Shown piece by piece: positions 35,953 through 46,900 of a stretch of 64,000 nt of DNA. The notes under the pieces were generated by a model that was not told the origin of the DNA, made no database searches, and saw nothing but the letters and a program-made list of their open reading frames with translations. Numbering within the stretch: the stretch's first letter is position 1; the number at the start of each line of letters is the position of its first letter. A program made the position numbers and the translations under genes. The stretch comes from Porticoccaceae bacterium (GTDB taxonomy: Bacteria > Pseudomonadota > Gammaproteobacteria > Pseudomonadales > Porticoccaceae). Where the stretch lies: contig JAGPUQ010000009.1 in NCBI GenBank assembly GCA_018069525.1, positions 142,548-206,547 on the forward strand, written 5' to 3'.

Positions 35953-37104
35953 TTATAAATCAGCCAAAGGATGAGCACCATCTGCCCAGGGCGAGCTTAA
36001 GTACTGCTCGCGTATCTCCGCGCTTAATTCGGCCAGGGTAGCGGGCACAAAATTCGGCGCATTGTCTTTTTCAATAATCTGTGCCCGCACACCTTCTTGA
36101 AACACGCCGTATTTACAGCAGTTAATCGCGGCGATTAGTTCCAGTCGAAAAACATCGGCCAGCGGCAAATTTTTGCCAAGCTGGTGTAATTCGTAAGCGA
36201 GAAAGATTGACACCGGACAACCGCGTTGATGACTACTCACGGCACGGGACAACCATTTGTCGTCACCGTCATAAGCAGAAATTGCCGCCGAGACCGCTTC
36301 GAGACTATCTTTGCTCGTTACGGACTCTATCCAGCCTTCGTGGGCTTGCAGTTGCGAGGCGGGCAGTTGATCCTCGTGTTGATTTTCAATTTTGGCTAGC
36401 GCAACGGCCACAAGCTCACGGTTAATAGACTCACGGTTGCTTTCCGCACTACTCACCCATTCAAGTTCTGCCAAACTATCGAGCATGGCCACTTTTTCAC
36501 CGTGGGGAATAAACACATCGGCAAGACCGGTATAAATTGCATCGTTGGCGTTTATTTGTGCGCCGGTCATGGCCAGGAATAAACCCGTATTGCCCCGCGC
36601 TTGATTCAAAAAATAGCTACCGCCGACATCGGGAAATAAACCCACGCCGATTTCGGGCATGGCGATGCGGGTGTTTTCGGTCACCACGCGGAAAGCTCCG
36701 CCCTCGAATACGCCCATACCGCCGCCCATTACAAAACCATTGCCCCAGGTAATAATAGGCTTGGTGAAATTATGTAAACGATAGTCGAGGCGATATTCTC
36801 GCGAGAAAAAATCGGTGGCGTAGGCGTTGTAGTTTTCACCACACTCCACCATGGATTCGTACAGCATACGTATGTCGCCACCAGCGGCAAAGGCGCGATC
36901 GCCGGCGCTGTCGATCAACACCGCGACAATATTGTCGTCGGCTGCCCACTTGTCTGCCTCGGCGGCAATTAAATCCACCATTGCTAAACTGAGGGAGTTG
37001 AGCGATTTCTCTGCATTAAGTGTGGCGATGGCAATTTTTTTACTGCTGCCAACACAGCGCTTTTCGCTAAAGAGTACGGCTTGCTCCGAGATACTATTCG
37101 ACAC
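35953..37104 (-). CDS. 3-hydroxyisobutyryl-CoA hydrolase (crotonase fold)
   Basis: 383 aa, the length of HIBCH rather than of a hydratase. AFAAGGDIRMLYES and WGNGFVMGGGMGVFEGGAFRVVTENTRIAMPEIGVGLFPDVGGSYFL are the crotonase oxyanion-hole and HIBCH motifs. It frees CoA from 3-hydroxyisobutyryl-CoA so that MmsB can act. GTG start at 37104 behind AAAAGGAAA, 12 bases after the enoyl-CoA hydratase gene. Confidence 0.92.
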   Translation of the reverse strand: MSNSISEQAVLFSEKRCVGSSKKIAIATLNAEKSLNSLSLAMVDLIAAEADKWAADDNIVAVLIDSAGDRAFAAGGDIRMLYESMVECGENYNAYATDFFSREYRLDYRLHNFTKPIITWGNGFVMGGGMGVFEGGAFRVVTENTRIAMPEIGVGLFPDVGGSYFLNQARGNTGLFLAMTGAQINANDAIYTGLADVFIPHGEKVAMLDSLAELEWVSSAESNRESINRELVAVALAKIENQHEDQLPASQLQAHEGWIESVTSKDSLEAVSAAISAYDGDDKWLSRAVSSHQRGCPVSIFLAYELHQLGKNLPLADVFRLELIAAINCCKYGVFQEGVRAQIIEKDNAPNFVPATLAELSAEIREQYLSSPWADGAHPLADL

Positions 37105-37116
37105 GCGTATTTCCTT

Positions 37117-37893
37117 TTAACCGTTCTTCCACTCGGGAGAGCGTTTTTCAACAAAGGCGGCGACGCCTTCTTTTTGATCTTTACTGCCCCACAAGTCCAT
37201 AAAGGCATCGCGCTCAAATTTAAAGCCGCTGTTCAGCGAACGTTCTCGGGCAGACATGGTTAAGGCCTTACAAATGCGCACGGACGTCGGACTTTGCTTT
37301 TCGACTTTTTCCGCCAGCTCCAGCGCTTTTTCCAGGCCGGTACCCGTGGGCACGACTTCCTGCACTAAACCAATCTGCTCGGCTTTGGCCGCTTTAACTC
37401 GCTCGCCCAGTAAAATCATGCGCTTGGCCCAGCCTTCGCCAATTAACCAGCTTAAATGCTGGGTGCCCAGGCCGCCGGGCAACAAGCCCACGGTGCATTC
37501 TGGCAAAGCCATTTGCGCCTGCTCTTCGGCGATACGAATATCGCAAGCTAGAGCACACTCAAGACCGCCGCCCATGGCAAAGCCGGTAATGGCGGCGATG
37601 GATACACCTTGATAATGAGTTAACGCTTCAAAGGCGGTGCCGAAGGCTTTAATAAAATCGAAGGCATCGCCGCCGTTGTCGTGATTAAAGCGCGTTAGAT
37701 CAGCACCGGCGCTAAAGAATTTTTCACTGTCGCTGGTAAGAATCAGCGAGAAATTTTCTTTATCGGCATTTAACTCGGCCACGACCTGTTCTAGGTAAGC
37801 CAAACTTTCCGGCGTCCAGGTATTGGCGGGCGGATTGTTCATGGTCAGGATGGCGGTGTGACCGCGTTTTTCAACTTTGAGTAGTTCGCTCAT
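37117..37893 (-). CDS. Enoyl-CoA hydratase (methacrylyl-CoA hydratase)
   Basis: 258-aa crotonase. FFSAGADLTRF and AITGFAMGGGLECALACDIRIAEEQAQMALPE carry the oxyanion hole and a catalytic Glu; GLLPGGLGTQHL the second active-site region. In this operon the expected substrate is methacrylyl-CoA. The start region is itself duplicated (ATGAGCAAACTATT then ATGAGCGAACTACTC); only the second copy is open in frame. Confidence 0.93.
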   Translation of the reverse strand: MSELLKVEKRGHTAILTMNNPPANTWTPESLAYLEQVVAELNADKENFSLILTSDSEKFFSAGADLTRFNHDNGGDAFDFIKAFGTAFEALTHYQGVSIAAITGFAMGGGLECALACDIRIAEEQAQMALPECTVGLLPGGLGTQHLSWLIGEGWAKRMILLGERVKAAKAEQIGLVQEVVPTGTGLEKALELAEKVEKQSPTSVRICKALTMSARERSLNSGFKFERDAFMDLWGSKDQKEGVAAFVEKRSPEWKNG

Positions 37894-37909
37894 AATAGTT
37901 TGCTCATGA

Positions 37910-37965
37910 TGACTTATTAGTGAATATTTATCAGTGAAGATTGATTAGTGATGCTTTATTAATGA
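37910..37965. repeat. Four tandem 14-bp units before the hydratase gene
   Basis: TGACTTATTAGTGA, ATATTTATCAGTGA, AGATTGATTAGTGA and TGCTTTATTAATGA run head to tail between the acyl-CoA dehydrogenase stop and the hydratase start; degenerate copies continue on both sides. Confidence 0.85.
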
Positions 37966-38015
37966 AAATTTAAGCGTGGCCATTTATTCGTGATAACTAA
38001 CTGGTAATAACCGAG

Positions 38016-39197
38016 TTATCGAATCATTTCCGTTGCGCCTTCTTCAAGAATACGGCGGGCAATAATCACGCGCATAATTTCGTTAGTACCTTCCAGAATT
38101 TGATGCACCCGCGTATCGCGCAAAAACCGCTCGATGGGGTATTCCCGCAAATAACCGTAACCGCCGTGTAATTGCAGCGCTTCGTTACACACCTGAAAAC
38201 CAATATCGGTGGCCAGACGTTTGGCCATGGCGCAATAAGTGCTTTTGTCCGGATCGTCGGCATCTAGCTTACTCGCAGCGAGGCGAATCATCTGCCGTGC
38301 CGCCACTAATTCCGTCACCATGTCGGCCAACTTAAATTGCAAAGCCTGAAAACCGGCGATGGGCTTACCGAATTGTTTACGCTCCTGCACATACTGTTGA
38401 GCGTGCTTAAGCGTGGTTTGCGCCGCACCAATGGAACAGGCGGCAATATTGATACGCCCACCATCGAGACCTTTCATTGCAATTTTAAAACCCTCGCCCT
38501 CTGCTCCCAGGCGATAGGCGGCCGAAACACGCACGCCTTCAAAAGTGATGGTGCGCGTAGGCTGGCTGTTCCAACCCAGCTTGGTTTCGTTTTTACCGTA
38601 GCTAATACCGGGCAAGTCTGCCGGAACGGCAAAGGCGGTAATGCCCGTCGCACCGGAATCGATATCCCCCGTGCGGGTCATTAACACCAGTACATCGGTA
38701 CTACCGGCGCCGCTAATAAACGATTTGCTACCGTCAATTATGTAATCTGCTCCATCACTAACCGCCCGAGTGCGGATCGACGCGGCGTCGCTACCGGCAT
38801 TGGCTTCGGTCAAACAATAGGAGGCGAGCTTTTCACCAGTGACTAGTTGACCACACAATTCCCGATGTACGGTTTCCGTGCCCCAGGTACAGGCCATCCA
38901 GGTCGCCATATTATGGATGGAGATAAAAGCTGCGGTGGAACTACAGGCCCCAGCCAACTCTTCGAGAATAATGCTCGCATCCAGGCGCGACATAGCCATG
39001 CCGCCAATCGATGTACCACCCACTGATTCCGGGCTATACATACCGCAAAAACCCATCGCACCTGCGGCGGCAATCGTGTCCCGAGGAAAGAATTTTTCTT
39101 CGTCCCACTCAGCGGCATAGGGTGCCATTTCACCCTGAGCAAAGGCTCTGGCCGCATCCTGAAATGCAATTTGTTCTTCGTTGAGATTAAAGTCCAT
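38016..39197 (-). CDS. Isobutyryl-CoA dehydrogenase (acyl-CoA dehydrogenase family)
   Basis: 393 aa. First oxidation of the branched acyl-CoA, with FAD. YCLTEANAGSDAASIRT and KSFISGAGSTDVLVLMTRTG are FAD/substrate-binding blocks, CNEALQLHGGYGYLREYPIERFLRDTRVHQILEGTNEIMR the family signature with the catalytic Glu near EGTNEI. The operon context points to isobutyryl-CoA. Its leader is a 17-bp tandem array. Confidence 0.94.
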   Translation of the reverse strand: MDFNLNEEQIAFQDAARAFAQGEMAPYAAEWDEEKFFPRDTIAAAGAMGFCGMYSPESVGGTSIGGMAMSRLDASIILEELAGACSSTAAFISIHNMATWMACTWGTETVHRELCGQLVTGEKLASYCLTEANAGSDAASIRTRAVSDGADYIIDGSKSFISGAGSTDVLVLMTRTGDIDSGATGITAFAVPADLPGISYGKNETKLGWNSQPTRTITFEGVRVSAAYRLGAEGEGFKIAMKGLDGGRINIAACSIGAAQTTLKHAQQYVQERKQFGKPIAGFQALQFKLADMVTELVAARQMIRLAASKLDADDPDKSTYCAMAKRLATDIGFQVCNEALQLHGGYGYLREYPIERFLRDTRVHQILEGTNEIMRVIIARRILEEGATEMIR

Positions 39198-39205
39198 AGC
39201 TTCCC

Positions 39206-39289
39206 GTGCTTATTTCCGAGTCGTGCCTAGTTCCGAGTCGTGCTTATTTCCGAGTCCTGCCTATTTTCAAGTCGTGCTTATTTCAAAGC
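39206..39289. repeat. Five tandem 17-bp units between mmsA and the acyl-CoA dehydrogenase
   Basis: GTGCTTATTTCCGAGTC, GTGCCTAGTTCCGAGTC, GTGCTTATTTCCGAGTC, CTGCCTATTTTCAAGTC and GTGCTTATTTCAAAGC fill the whole gap. The array begins right at the mmsA stop codon and ends 8 bases before the next ATG. Confidence 0.95.
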
Positions 39290-40813
39290 TTACTTTAAAT
39301 TAATGGACATATTCGGGCCGCTGACTGAATCGTCGTCAAACCAACGGGCGGTAATGGTTTTGGTTTCGGTATAGAAGCGCACCGCCTGTTTACCGTAGGC
39401 GTGCAAGTCACCGTGAAAGGAACCGCGCCAGCCGGTAAAGGAGAAGAACGGTAGCGGCACCGGAATCGGCACATTAATACCCACCTGGCCCACCAGAATT
39501 TCGTGCTGATATTTTCGGGCAGCCCCACCGGAGGCGGTAAAGATGGAGGTACCGTTGCCACGAAAATCTTCATTAATGGCGGCAATCGCCTCGTCCAAAG
39601 TATCCATAGTCAGCAAACACAATACCGGGCCGAACACTTCGTCCTTATAGACGGCCATATCGCGAGTGACATCGGTAAAGATGGTGGGGCCAATCCAGTT
39701 GCCATCCGGATAGCCTTCCACGGTGCAATCGCTACCGTCGAGCAAGCAGGTAGCACCCTCCGTTTTGGCAGTGGCAATGGCCGCGATAATTTTTTGCTTC
39801 GCCGCAGCATTGGTTTGCGGGCCATAGGCTGCGCCCTTATCGGACCAGGCTCCAGGACGAATTTTTTCGGCGGCGGCCGCAATATCGCCCGCCCACTCAG
39901 CGGCTGCACCCACCAGAATTACATTGGGAATCGCCATGCAGCGTTGCCCTGCCGCACCAAAGGCAGAACCGATAATATTATTCACCACCTGATTCTTGTT
40001 CGCGTCCGGCATTACCACCATGTGGTTGTTAGCGCCGGTCATGCACTGCATGCGCTTGAGATTTTCCGTACCTTTGCGATAAATATGCTTACCCACGGGC
40101 ACCGAACCCACAAAGGAACCCGCACAAATATCGGGATGTTCCAGTAGGTAATCCACTTGATGCGCACCACCGTGAATAATTTGCATCACGCCTTTAGGCG
40201 CGCCGGCTTCTTCAAACAATTCGACCAGGCGGGTGGGAGTCAGCGGGTCACGCTCGGAGGGCTTGAGAATAAAAGTATTGCCGCAGGCGATGGACAGCGG
40301 AAACATCCACAGGGGGATCATCGCCGGAAAGTTAAACGGGGTAATACCCATGCACACGCCAATGGGCTGCACAAAGGAATAGGTATCGATACTGCCCGCC
40401 ACATTTTCGACGGTTTCACCCATCATCAGACTGGCAACATTGGCAGCGTGCTCGACAACTTCGATACCGCGCCACACATCGCCCTTGGCATCCTCAAAGG
40501 TTTTACCCAGCTCCTGGCTGATGATTTCGGCGATTTCGTCGTGGTGTTTTTTCAGTAAGTGCTGATAGTTGAGCATAATGCGGGCGCGCTGTGGCACCGG
40601 TACTTCCTTCCAGGTCTGAAAGGTGGCTTTGGCCGAAGCGATGGCCCGATCCATTTCGGCATCCGTGGCGGCGGGCACCTGGCTCAGTACTTCCTGAGTG
40701 GCGGGGTTAATCACCGGGGTGAACGTGGTGCTGGTGCTTTTCACCCACTCGCCACCTATAAATAGGGGAACTGTGTCAGGGAAGGTGTTAGGGAGTGTGC
40801 TGGGGGATGCCAT
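39290..40813 (-). CDS. mmsA: Methylmalonate-semialdehyde dehydrogenase (CoA-acylating)
   Basis: 507 aa. NAD- and CoA-dependent aldehyde dehydrogenase that turns methylmalonate semialdehyde into propionyl-CoA and CO2. [38 protein letters not shown] and the catalytic Cys292 in [12 protein letters not shown] mark the MmsA branch. AGAGG lies 7 bases before the ATG. First gene of the operon mmsA - acyl-CoA dehydrogenase - hydratase - hydrolase - mmsB. Confidence 0.97.
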   Translation of the reverse strand: MASPSTLPNTFPDTVPLFIGGEWVKSTSTTFTPVINPATQEVLSQVPAATDAEMDRAIASAKATFQTWKEVPVPQRARIMLNYQHLLKKHHDEIAEIISQELGKTFEDAKGDVWRGIEVVEHAANVASLMMGETVENVAGSIDTYSFVQPIGVCMGITPFNFPAMIPLWMFPLSIACGNTFILKPSERDPLTPTRLVELFEEAGAPKGVMQIIHGGAHQVDYLLEHPDICAGSFVGSVPVGKHIYRKGTENLKRMQCMTGANNHMVVMPDANKNQVVNNIIGSAFGAAGQRCMAIPNVILVGAAAEWAGDIAAAAEKIRPGAWSDKGAAYGPQTNAAAKQKIIAAIATAKTEGATCLLDGSDCTVEGYPDGNWIGPTIFTDVTRDMAVYKDEVFGPVLCLLTMDTLDEAIAAINEDFRGNGTSIFTASGGAARKYQHEILVGQVGINVPIPVPLPFFSFTGWRGSFHGDLHAYGKQAVRFYTETKTITARWFDDDSVSGPNMSINLK

Positions 40814-40952
40814 GGAAAACCTCTGAACGGAGTTAGGTCGTGTAATCGGTCGGTGATTGTACTGAATCCACCCTCATCGTAAAAGGCGGAGATCAAGGTA
40901 TCGAGGCAGTATACTGGCAGCTGCTTGAAACACGGCCTTAGAGGAGCAAATA

Positions 40953-41381
40953 ATGGATCAATCCCCAGATCAGCAGTCTCCAGATCAACAACGCGAACCT
41001 AACCTCACCAGCGTTCGCCCAAACACCAGCTTTATCGACGAATTACTCTCCGCTAAAGCGGTCTACGTGCTCTACCTGGCGGGACTAGTGACTGGCGGCC
41101 TAAGTAGTATTGTCGGTGTAGTGATTGCTTATATACAAGGTAACAACCTGGATAGCGCGCAGGTTCAGGAATGGGAACGCAGTCATTACCAATATCAAAT
41201 TCGCACATTCTGGATTGGCCTACTGTACATGGTAGTCGGCACCATTTTACTGTTCGTGTTAGTTGGCTTTTTCGTGTGGTTGTTTTGGCTGATATGGCTG
41301 GTGATACGCTGCGTAAAGGGTTTGCAACTCGCTGGGGAACACAAACCGATCCCCAACCCCACGGGGTGGTGGTTTAGCTAA
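40953..41381 (+). CDS. DUF4870-like small membrane protein
   Basis: 142 aa. A polar, Gln/Pro-rich N-terminus (QSPDQQSPDQQ is a small repeat), then three hydrophobic helices: VLYLAGLVTGGLSSIVGVVIAYI, TFWIGLLYMVVGTILLFVLVG and VWLFWLIWLVIRCVKGLQLA. The pattern W-x-x-S-H-Y-x-x-Q-I-R-T-F-W between helices and the KGLQLAxEHKPIPNP ending fit DUF4870-type proteins. Function unknown. GAGGAG precedes the ATG. Its 3' end overlaps the convergent c-di-GMP gene by 8 bases. Confidence 0.8.
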   Translation: MDQSPDQQSPDQQREPNLTSVRPNTSFIDELLSAKAVYVLYLAGLVTGGLSSIVGVVIAYIQGNNLDSAQVQEWERSHYQYQIRTFWIGLLYMVVGTILLFVLVGFFVWLFWLIWLVIRCVKGLQLAGEHKPIPNPTGWWFS

Positions 41382-43620
41382 CTGCCGATCGGCGCAAGAC
41401 AAAGGCGTCTCGATCAAATTGCTCGAGAAATGCAGGTATTTGATCGCCGGGTATCGGATGACTAAACAGATAGCCCTGTGCCACATCGCAACCTTTGTCC
41501 TGTAAAAACTGAAGTTGTGCTTCTTCTTCAACTCCCTCGGCAATAATCGTAAAACCTAAACTTTTGCCCATCACAATAATCGCATTGGCAATCGCGGCAT
41601 CGCCCTCATTGACCCCCAGACCTTGCACAAACGAACGATCTATTTTTAGGGTGTCCACCGGGAAACGCTGCAAATACATCAGCGACGAGTAGCCCGCGCC
41701 AAAGTCGTCAATAGAAATTATCACGCCCATGGCTTTGAGCGCCTCAAGTGTGACGATGCCCTTATCCACATCGCTCATCATCACACTTTCGGTGAGCTCC
41801 AATTCCAGGTACTTTGCCTCTAGCCCGGTTTTTTCTAATGTGGTTGCCACCATAGTTTCCAGCTTACTACCGTAGCGAAATTGCAAACTGCTCAAGTTAA
41901 CCGCCACTTTCAGGGCTGGCTGGCCCTGCTCCTGCCATTGCTTAAGCTGCGCACAGGCCGTTTCCAGCGCCCAGGCACCAATGGTAATAATTTGACCGGT
42001 GTCTTCCGCCAGCGGAATAAACTCATCTGGGGGAATTACCCCAAACTCGAGGCTGTTCCACCGCAACAAGGCCTCCACACCGATTATTTGTCCCGTATTT
42101 AGATCAATTTGGGGCTGGTAGTCGAGGGAAAGCTCGTCTTTATCCAGAGCCCCGCGCAAACCCGACTCCATGTTGAGCCGTTCCAGAGCCCGGTCATTCA
42201 TATCATCGAGGTAAAAGCGATAGGTATTTTTACCGCCGCGTTTGGCCTCGTACATTGCGGTATCGGCATTTTTTAACAGCTCGTCGGTATCCACACCATC
42301 ATTTGGATACACGGCAATGCCGATACTCGCGCCAACATACAATTCGTGCTTACTGGTGCCGGTTCCTGCATCAAGTAAGAATGGCTCCTCCAACATTTCA
42401 TGAATGCGCTTGGCTACGATGGCAGCATCGGCTTGATCCCTTAAGCCCGATAACAACAGGGTAAATTCATCGCCGCCCAGGCGAGCCAACATATCGGATT
42501 TACCGCTGCGAGCAGCCAGATCGCTAGAACGTAAGGCCAACACCAGGCGATCGGCAAACTGCTTTAACAGACCGTCGCCAACGTGATGCCCCATGGAATC
42601 GTTGACCCGTTTAAAGTCATCAATGTCCAGGTAAATTACCGCCAGAGGCGTATTTGTGCGCTTATGAAAGCTAAGCAGCAGTGTCAACTCTTCCATAAAC
42701 GCGGTGCGATTATGGAGCCCGGTGACCGCATCGTAAAACGCCATGCGGCGAATGGTCTCTTCGTTGCGGCGCTGCTCGGTAAGATCTAAAACCGTACCCA
42801 TGTACCAGGTGGGCTTGTTCTCTGCATTAACGGCGGAAGCTTCCCCTACATTACGAATACACCGGATCTCCCCCTCGGCAGTAATCACTCGGTATTCAAA
42901 CGACAAGGGTTTACCTTTTAAAGCCTTGCTGTCTACCTCTTCAATGAAAAGCTCTAGATCCTCTTTATGTATGACATCCATATACTTTTTCACACTCGAG
43001 GTCGCGTCGAAGGGATGCCCAACTATCTGGCTAGCTTGCTCAGAGAAATATAATTTGTCGTTGCTTAAATCCCAATCCCAATAGCCGAGATTGGCCATTT
43101 GCTGGGCGCTGAGTAAGCGCAACTGGCTGCGTTCCAGCTCAGTAAAGGTTTTAGCGGCACGTAAAAGATAACGGATGCGCTGAACCAGAATTGTCCAATT
43201 AACCGGCTTGCTAACAAAGTCAGTTGCCTGCGCTTCATACGCCTGTTCAATGGCTTCGGCATCGTCCCGACCGGTCATCATAATGACCGGTATATTTTCG
43301 CCGCCAGGCATAGCTCTCAAGCGTCCACAGGCCTCGAAACCACCCATCTCCGGCATTTCAACGTCCAGTAGAATAAGATTCGGTTTATCTGCCTCAAATT
43401 GAGCCAGCATATCCAGGCCATTTTCGGCGAGCGATACTATAAAACCCTGCTCTTCCAGTAGGGCTTTAGCAATTTCCCGAGCAATGTGGTCGTCATCGGT
43501 AACCAGCACATGCTGTCCGAGGAGGTTCTTACCTTCCGGTTCCGGTATAGCTACTCTAGTATTGGGCAAACTCTGTCCTTTCATTAATTTTATTATGTGG
43601 GGACAGCATCGAGGCTCCAT
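41374..43620 (-). CDS. Response regulator with PAS, GGDEF and EAL domains
   Basis: 748 aa. REC (about 35-155, phospho-Asp86), PAS/PAC (about 165-285), GGDEF (282-475, intact GGDEF at 382-386, no RxxD inhibitory site: GKSD instead) and EAL (475-740, EALLRW from 516 with SIDDFGAGYSSL and the Glu/Asp/Lys residues intact). It may both make and break c-di-GMP. It is a close paralog of the next gene upstream. The start is uncertain; an ATG at 43584 is an alternative, and neither has a clear ribosome-binding site. Confidence 0.93.
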   Translation of the reverse strand: MEPRCCPHIIKLMKGQSLPNTRVAIPEPEGKNLLGQHVLVTDDDHIAREIAKALLEEQGFIVSLAENGLDMLAQFEADKPNLILLDVEMPEMGGFEACGRLRAMPGGENIPVIMMTGRDDAEAIEQAYEAQATDFVSKPVNWTILVQRIRYLLRAAKTFTELERSQLRLLSAQQMANLGYWDWDLSNDKLYFSEQASQIVGHPFDATSSVKKYMDVIHKEDLELFIEEVDSKALKGKPLSFEYRVITAEGEIRCIRNVGEASAVNAENKPTWYMGTVLDLTEQRRNEETIRRMAFYDAVTGLHNRTAFMEELTLLLSFHKRTNTPLAVIYLDIDDFKRVNDSMGHHVGDGLLKQFADRLVLALRSSDLAARSGKSDMLARLGGDEFTLLLSGLRDQADAAIVAKRIHEMLEEPFLLDAGTGTSKHELYVGASIGIAVYPNDGVDTDELLKNADTAMYEAKRGGKNTYRFYLDDMNDRALERLNMESGLRGALDKDELSLDYQPQIDLNTGQIIGVEALLRWNSLEFGVIPPDEFIPLAEDTGQIITIGAWALETACAQLKQWQEQGQPALKVAVNLSSLQFRYGSKLETMVATTLEKTGLEAKYLELELTESVMMSDVDKGIVTLEALKAMGVIISIDDFGAGYSSLMYLQRFPVDTLKIDRSFVQGLGVNEGDAAIANAIIVMGKSLGFTIIAEGVEEEAQLQFLQDKGCDVAQGYLFSHPIPGDQIPAFLEQFDRDAFVLRRSAVS

Positions 43621-43954
43621 GCCATTGTCAGCCTTGTTAGCCTTGTTAGCCTTTTAGCTATCCGCCGGGATAACGCTTCGCGACAACTTCAACCGGAGGC
43701 CCCGCCGACCCTCCGTCTTCGTCACAACACCCACAGGTGTTGACGCTACCCGAAAGAGTCAATCGGATGACATTGATTATAACTGATCGCTACGAAATCG
43801 CATCTTCAGTATCGATTGACAAGATTCGATGATCGGCAAATATTGCCAACGGGGCAGTCACGAACATTGCATATATTGATACTGACTATCTCTCTATTAT
43901 TATTTGCAGCAAAACAAATTACCAGACGCCGTGTTTAGGGCCGGCAGCCAAACC
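43621..43954. other. Structured gap between the two c-di-GMP genes
   Basis: No gene. On the minus strand, nearest the downstream gene, it has tandem 9-bp units GGCTAACAA (43625-43658), then GTTATCC/GGATAGC (43657-43674), CGGAGG/CCTCCG (43694-43715) and CAACACC/GGTGTTG (43725-43742) hairpins. This is a long structured leader, or simply a repeat-rich gap. It does not match the conserved blocks of a c-di-GMP riboswitch. Confidence 0.5.
43625..43658. repeat. 9-bp tandem units before the 748-aa c-di-GMP gene
   Basis: TTGTCAGCC, TTGTTAGCC, TTGTTAGCC and a partial TTTTAGC abut the ATG at 43620. On the coding strand each unit carries AAGG. Confidence 0.88.
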
Positions 43955-46900
43955 CTAAGCGACTACCGCCGCCCGCAACTCAGCTGCAACGCGGGCGAAT
44001 TCGGCGCGCAGCTCAACTAACTGAGCCCCTGCTCCATCCAACTGACCACTGCGCCCGGTCTTTTCCAGCTCCGCACAATATTTTGCCAGGGTCAAAGCCG
44101 CCATGTTGCCACTGGACGATTTCAAAGCATGGGCGGCTTTCCATAGACCTGGCCCATCGCCCTCATCCACCGCCTGATGTAATCTGACCTGTAATTTTTC
44201 AGTAGAATCCAAAAACATATCGACGAGCTTTACCAATTTCCCCGCTCTGCTACCGGAATACACCTTCTTTAATCGTGCCCAATCGGCGGGATCGAGCGCG
44301 GGTGACGCTTCTCGACTGAAGTCATCGGCTTCAATATTAGCACTTGGTTGGCTGGTACTCCCCGCAGACAGGTTCGGTATCAACCACCGGGACAATAAGG
44401 TCGCGAGACCTTGTTGAGAAAAAGGTTTACTCAGGTAATCATCCATCCCGCCCGCAAGAAATCGCTCTCGGTCGCCGACCATCGCATTCGCCGTAAGCGC
44501 CAAGATGGGTGTTCGATGTCCCTCACTCTTACCCTCTTCCATTTCGCGAATCATCTCCGTCGCTTCCATCCCGTCAACCCCAGGCATGTGGATATCCATA
44601 AGCACCAGATCATAGCGAGTTTGACAGACCGCAGAGTATGCCTCCCGACCGTCGCTAACCACATCGACCTGAAGCCCCAATTGTTCCAGCATCTCCTGTG
44701 CTACTTCCTGATTAATTGGGTTGTCTTCGGCAAGGAGTACGCGTCCCGATAAAGCTTGTGAACGCAGCACTTCAACTGCATTCTCATTTTTCACTCCACC
44801 AGTCTCGGGCTTCCCAACTGCCGCTGACGGATCACCAGAATTACTCTGTTGTGGCTTAATTAATGAGATTAATTTTTTGTTCGGCTCACCCAAAAATACC
44901 GGTATTTGATCGGCGGGCAGCGGATGGCTCAACAAAAAACCTTGCGCTATATCACAGTCTTTTTCCTGCAAAAACTGCAATTGAGCTTGCTCTTCAACGC
45001 CCTCGGCGACAATCATAAAACCAAGACTTTTGCCCATCGCAATAATCGCATTAACAATCGCGGTGTTACCGGCATCGACACCCAAACCCCGAATAAATGA
45101 CTGATCTATTTTTAGAATATCGATAGGAAAACGTTGCAGATAGCTCAGCGAAGAATGACCCGTGCCGAAATCGTCGATGGATATTTTCACTCCCATTAAT
45201 TTCAAAGCGTTAAGGGTCGCAATACTTTGTTCGACGTCCCGCATAATCATGCTTTCCGTCAGCTCTAACTCAAGGAGTTTTGCATCCACACCACTTTTTT
45301 GCAGCGCACTGGTCACTAATTCACCCAGCTTGCCCTGCCGAAATTGCAAGCTGCTCAAATTAACCGCTACTTTTAAATTCGATAGACCAGCGTCTTGCCA
45401 CTGCTTGATTTGATCACAGGCCGTCTTTAAAACCCAGGCGCCAATAGCAATAATTTGGCCTGTTTCTTCGGCCAGCGGAATAAACTCTGTCGGTGAAACC
45501 GAACCCAGATCGGGATTATTCCAGCGCAGCAGGGCTTCAACGCCTGCGATTTCGCCGGTATTTAAATCAAACTGCGGTTGGTAGTGAAGGCAAAACTCAT
45601 TTCTGTCCAGCGCTCCGCGTAGACGCGTCTCCATGTCGAGCCGCTCTAAAGCTCGATCATTCATGTCGTCGACATAAAATCGATGGGTGTTTTTACCCAT
45701 ATGTTTAGCGGCGTACATTGCTTTGTCGGCATTCTTAAGTAAGGTCTCAGCATCCATCCCGTCGGTGGGATACACCGCTATGCCAATACTGGCGCTAACA
45801 TATAATTCATGGCTGCTGCTAAGGCCTTGCTCAGTTTCCATATCGAGAACAAATGGTTGCGCTAAACTGCTTTGAATTCGCCTGGCCACAGTAGCCGCGT
45901 CAGTTTTGTGTTTTAAGCCGGTCAACAATAAAACAAATTCGTCGCCACCCAACCTGGCCAGCACACTTGATCTATCGCGAGCCGCCAGATCGCTGGCGCG
46001 CAGCGCTTCTGTCAGCCGATCGGCGAATTTCTTTAACAGCCGGTCACCGAGATGATGACCCAGGGAGTCATTAACGCGCTTGAAATCATCTAGATCCAGA
46101 TAAAGAACTGCCAGAACAGTCTCCATGCGCTTGTGAAGATTCAGTACAAGCTTAAGTTCTTCCATAAACGCAACGCGATTATGCAGTCCGGTTACGTCGT
46201 CGTAAAACGCCATGCGGCGAATGATCTCTTCGCTGCGACGTTGCTCGGTAATATCCTGCACGATACCCATCGCCCCAATGCTTTTGGTTTCATCTACGGC
46301 AGAAAAAAACATCTCCGTCATGACCTTAATCACTTCTGTTTCGCCACTAGCGGTGACAATACGATGCTCGTCCAACCAGGGTTCGCCTTTGACAAACCCT
46401 GTCGATACCTTTGCTTTGAATATTTCTCGGTCTTCCTCATGGACCACTTCGATATAATCTCGCAAGCTGTGTACGTTTCCCTGGGGAAATCCGATGATGT
46501 GACATCCCTGTGCGGACACCTGTAGCAGACCAGTAGCTAGATCCAAATCCCAGTAACCGAGGTTAGCCATTTGCTGGGCGCTGAGCAGGCGTTGCTGGCT
46601 CCGCTTCAGTTCCATAAAGGTTCTGGCCGCGTGGAGAATATGACGAATACGCTGAACAAGAATTGGCCACTTGACGGGCTTATTCACAAAGTCGGTCGCT
46701 TTAACTTCCAGGGCTCGTTCGGCCGCTTCGATGTCGTCACTGCCGGTAACAATGATAACTGGGACGCTCTCGCCCTGGGGCAAGGCCCGCAGCCGCGCAC
46801 AGGTACTAAAGCCATCAAGCTCCGGCATCTCCACATCGAGGAGAATAAGGTCGGGCATTTCCACCGCTATCTGGGCAAGCACCTGCAGCCCATTTTCCGC

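Noticed and set aside
14163..39289. Tandem repeats as CRISPR arrays
   Set aside because: Units are contiguous with no spacers and are 8-21 bp; no cas genes are present.
43725..43742. CAACACC-CACA-GGTGTTG hairpin as terminator of the hybrid c-di-GMP gene
   Set aside because: No T-run follows it on the minus strand and it lies 210 bases past the stop codon.
43659..43744. Possible c-di-GMP riboswitch before the 748-aa GGDEF-EAL gene
   Set aside because: There are hairpins, but the conserved blocks of class I (GCAAAC, GACGCAAAGCC) or class II are not present in order.
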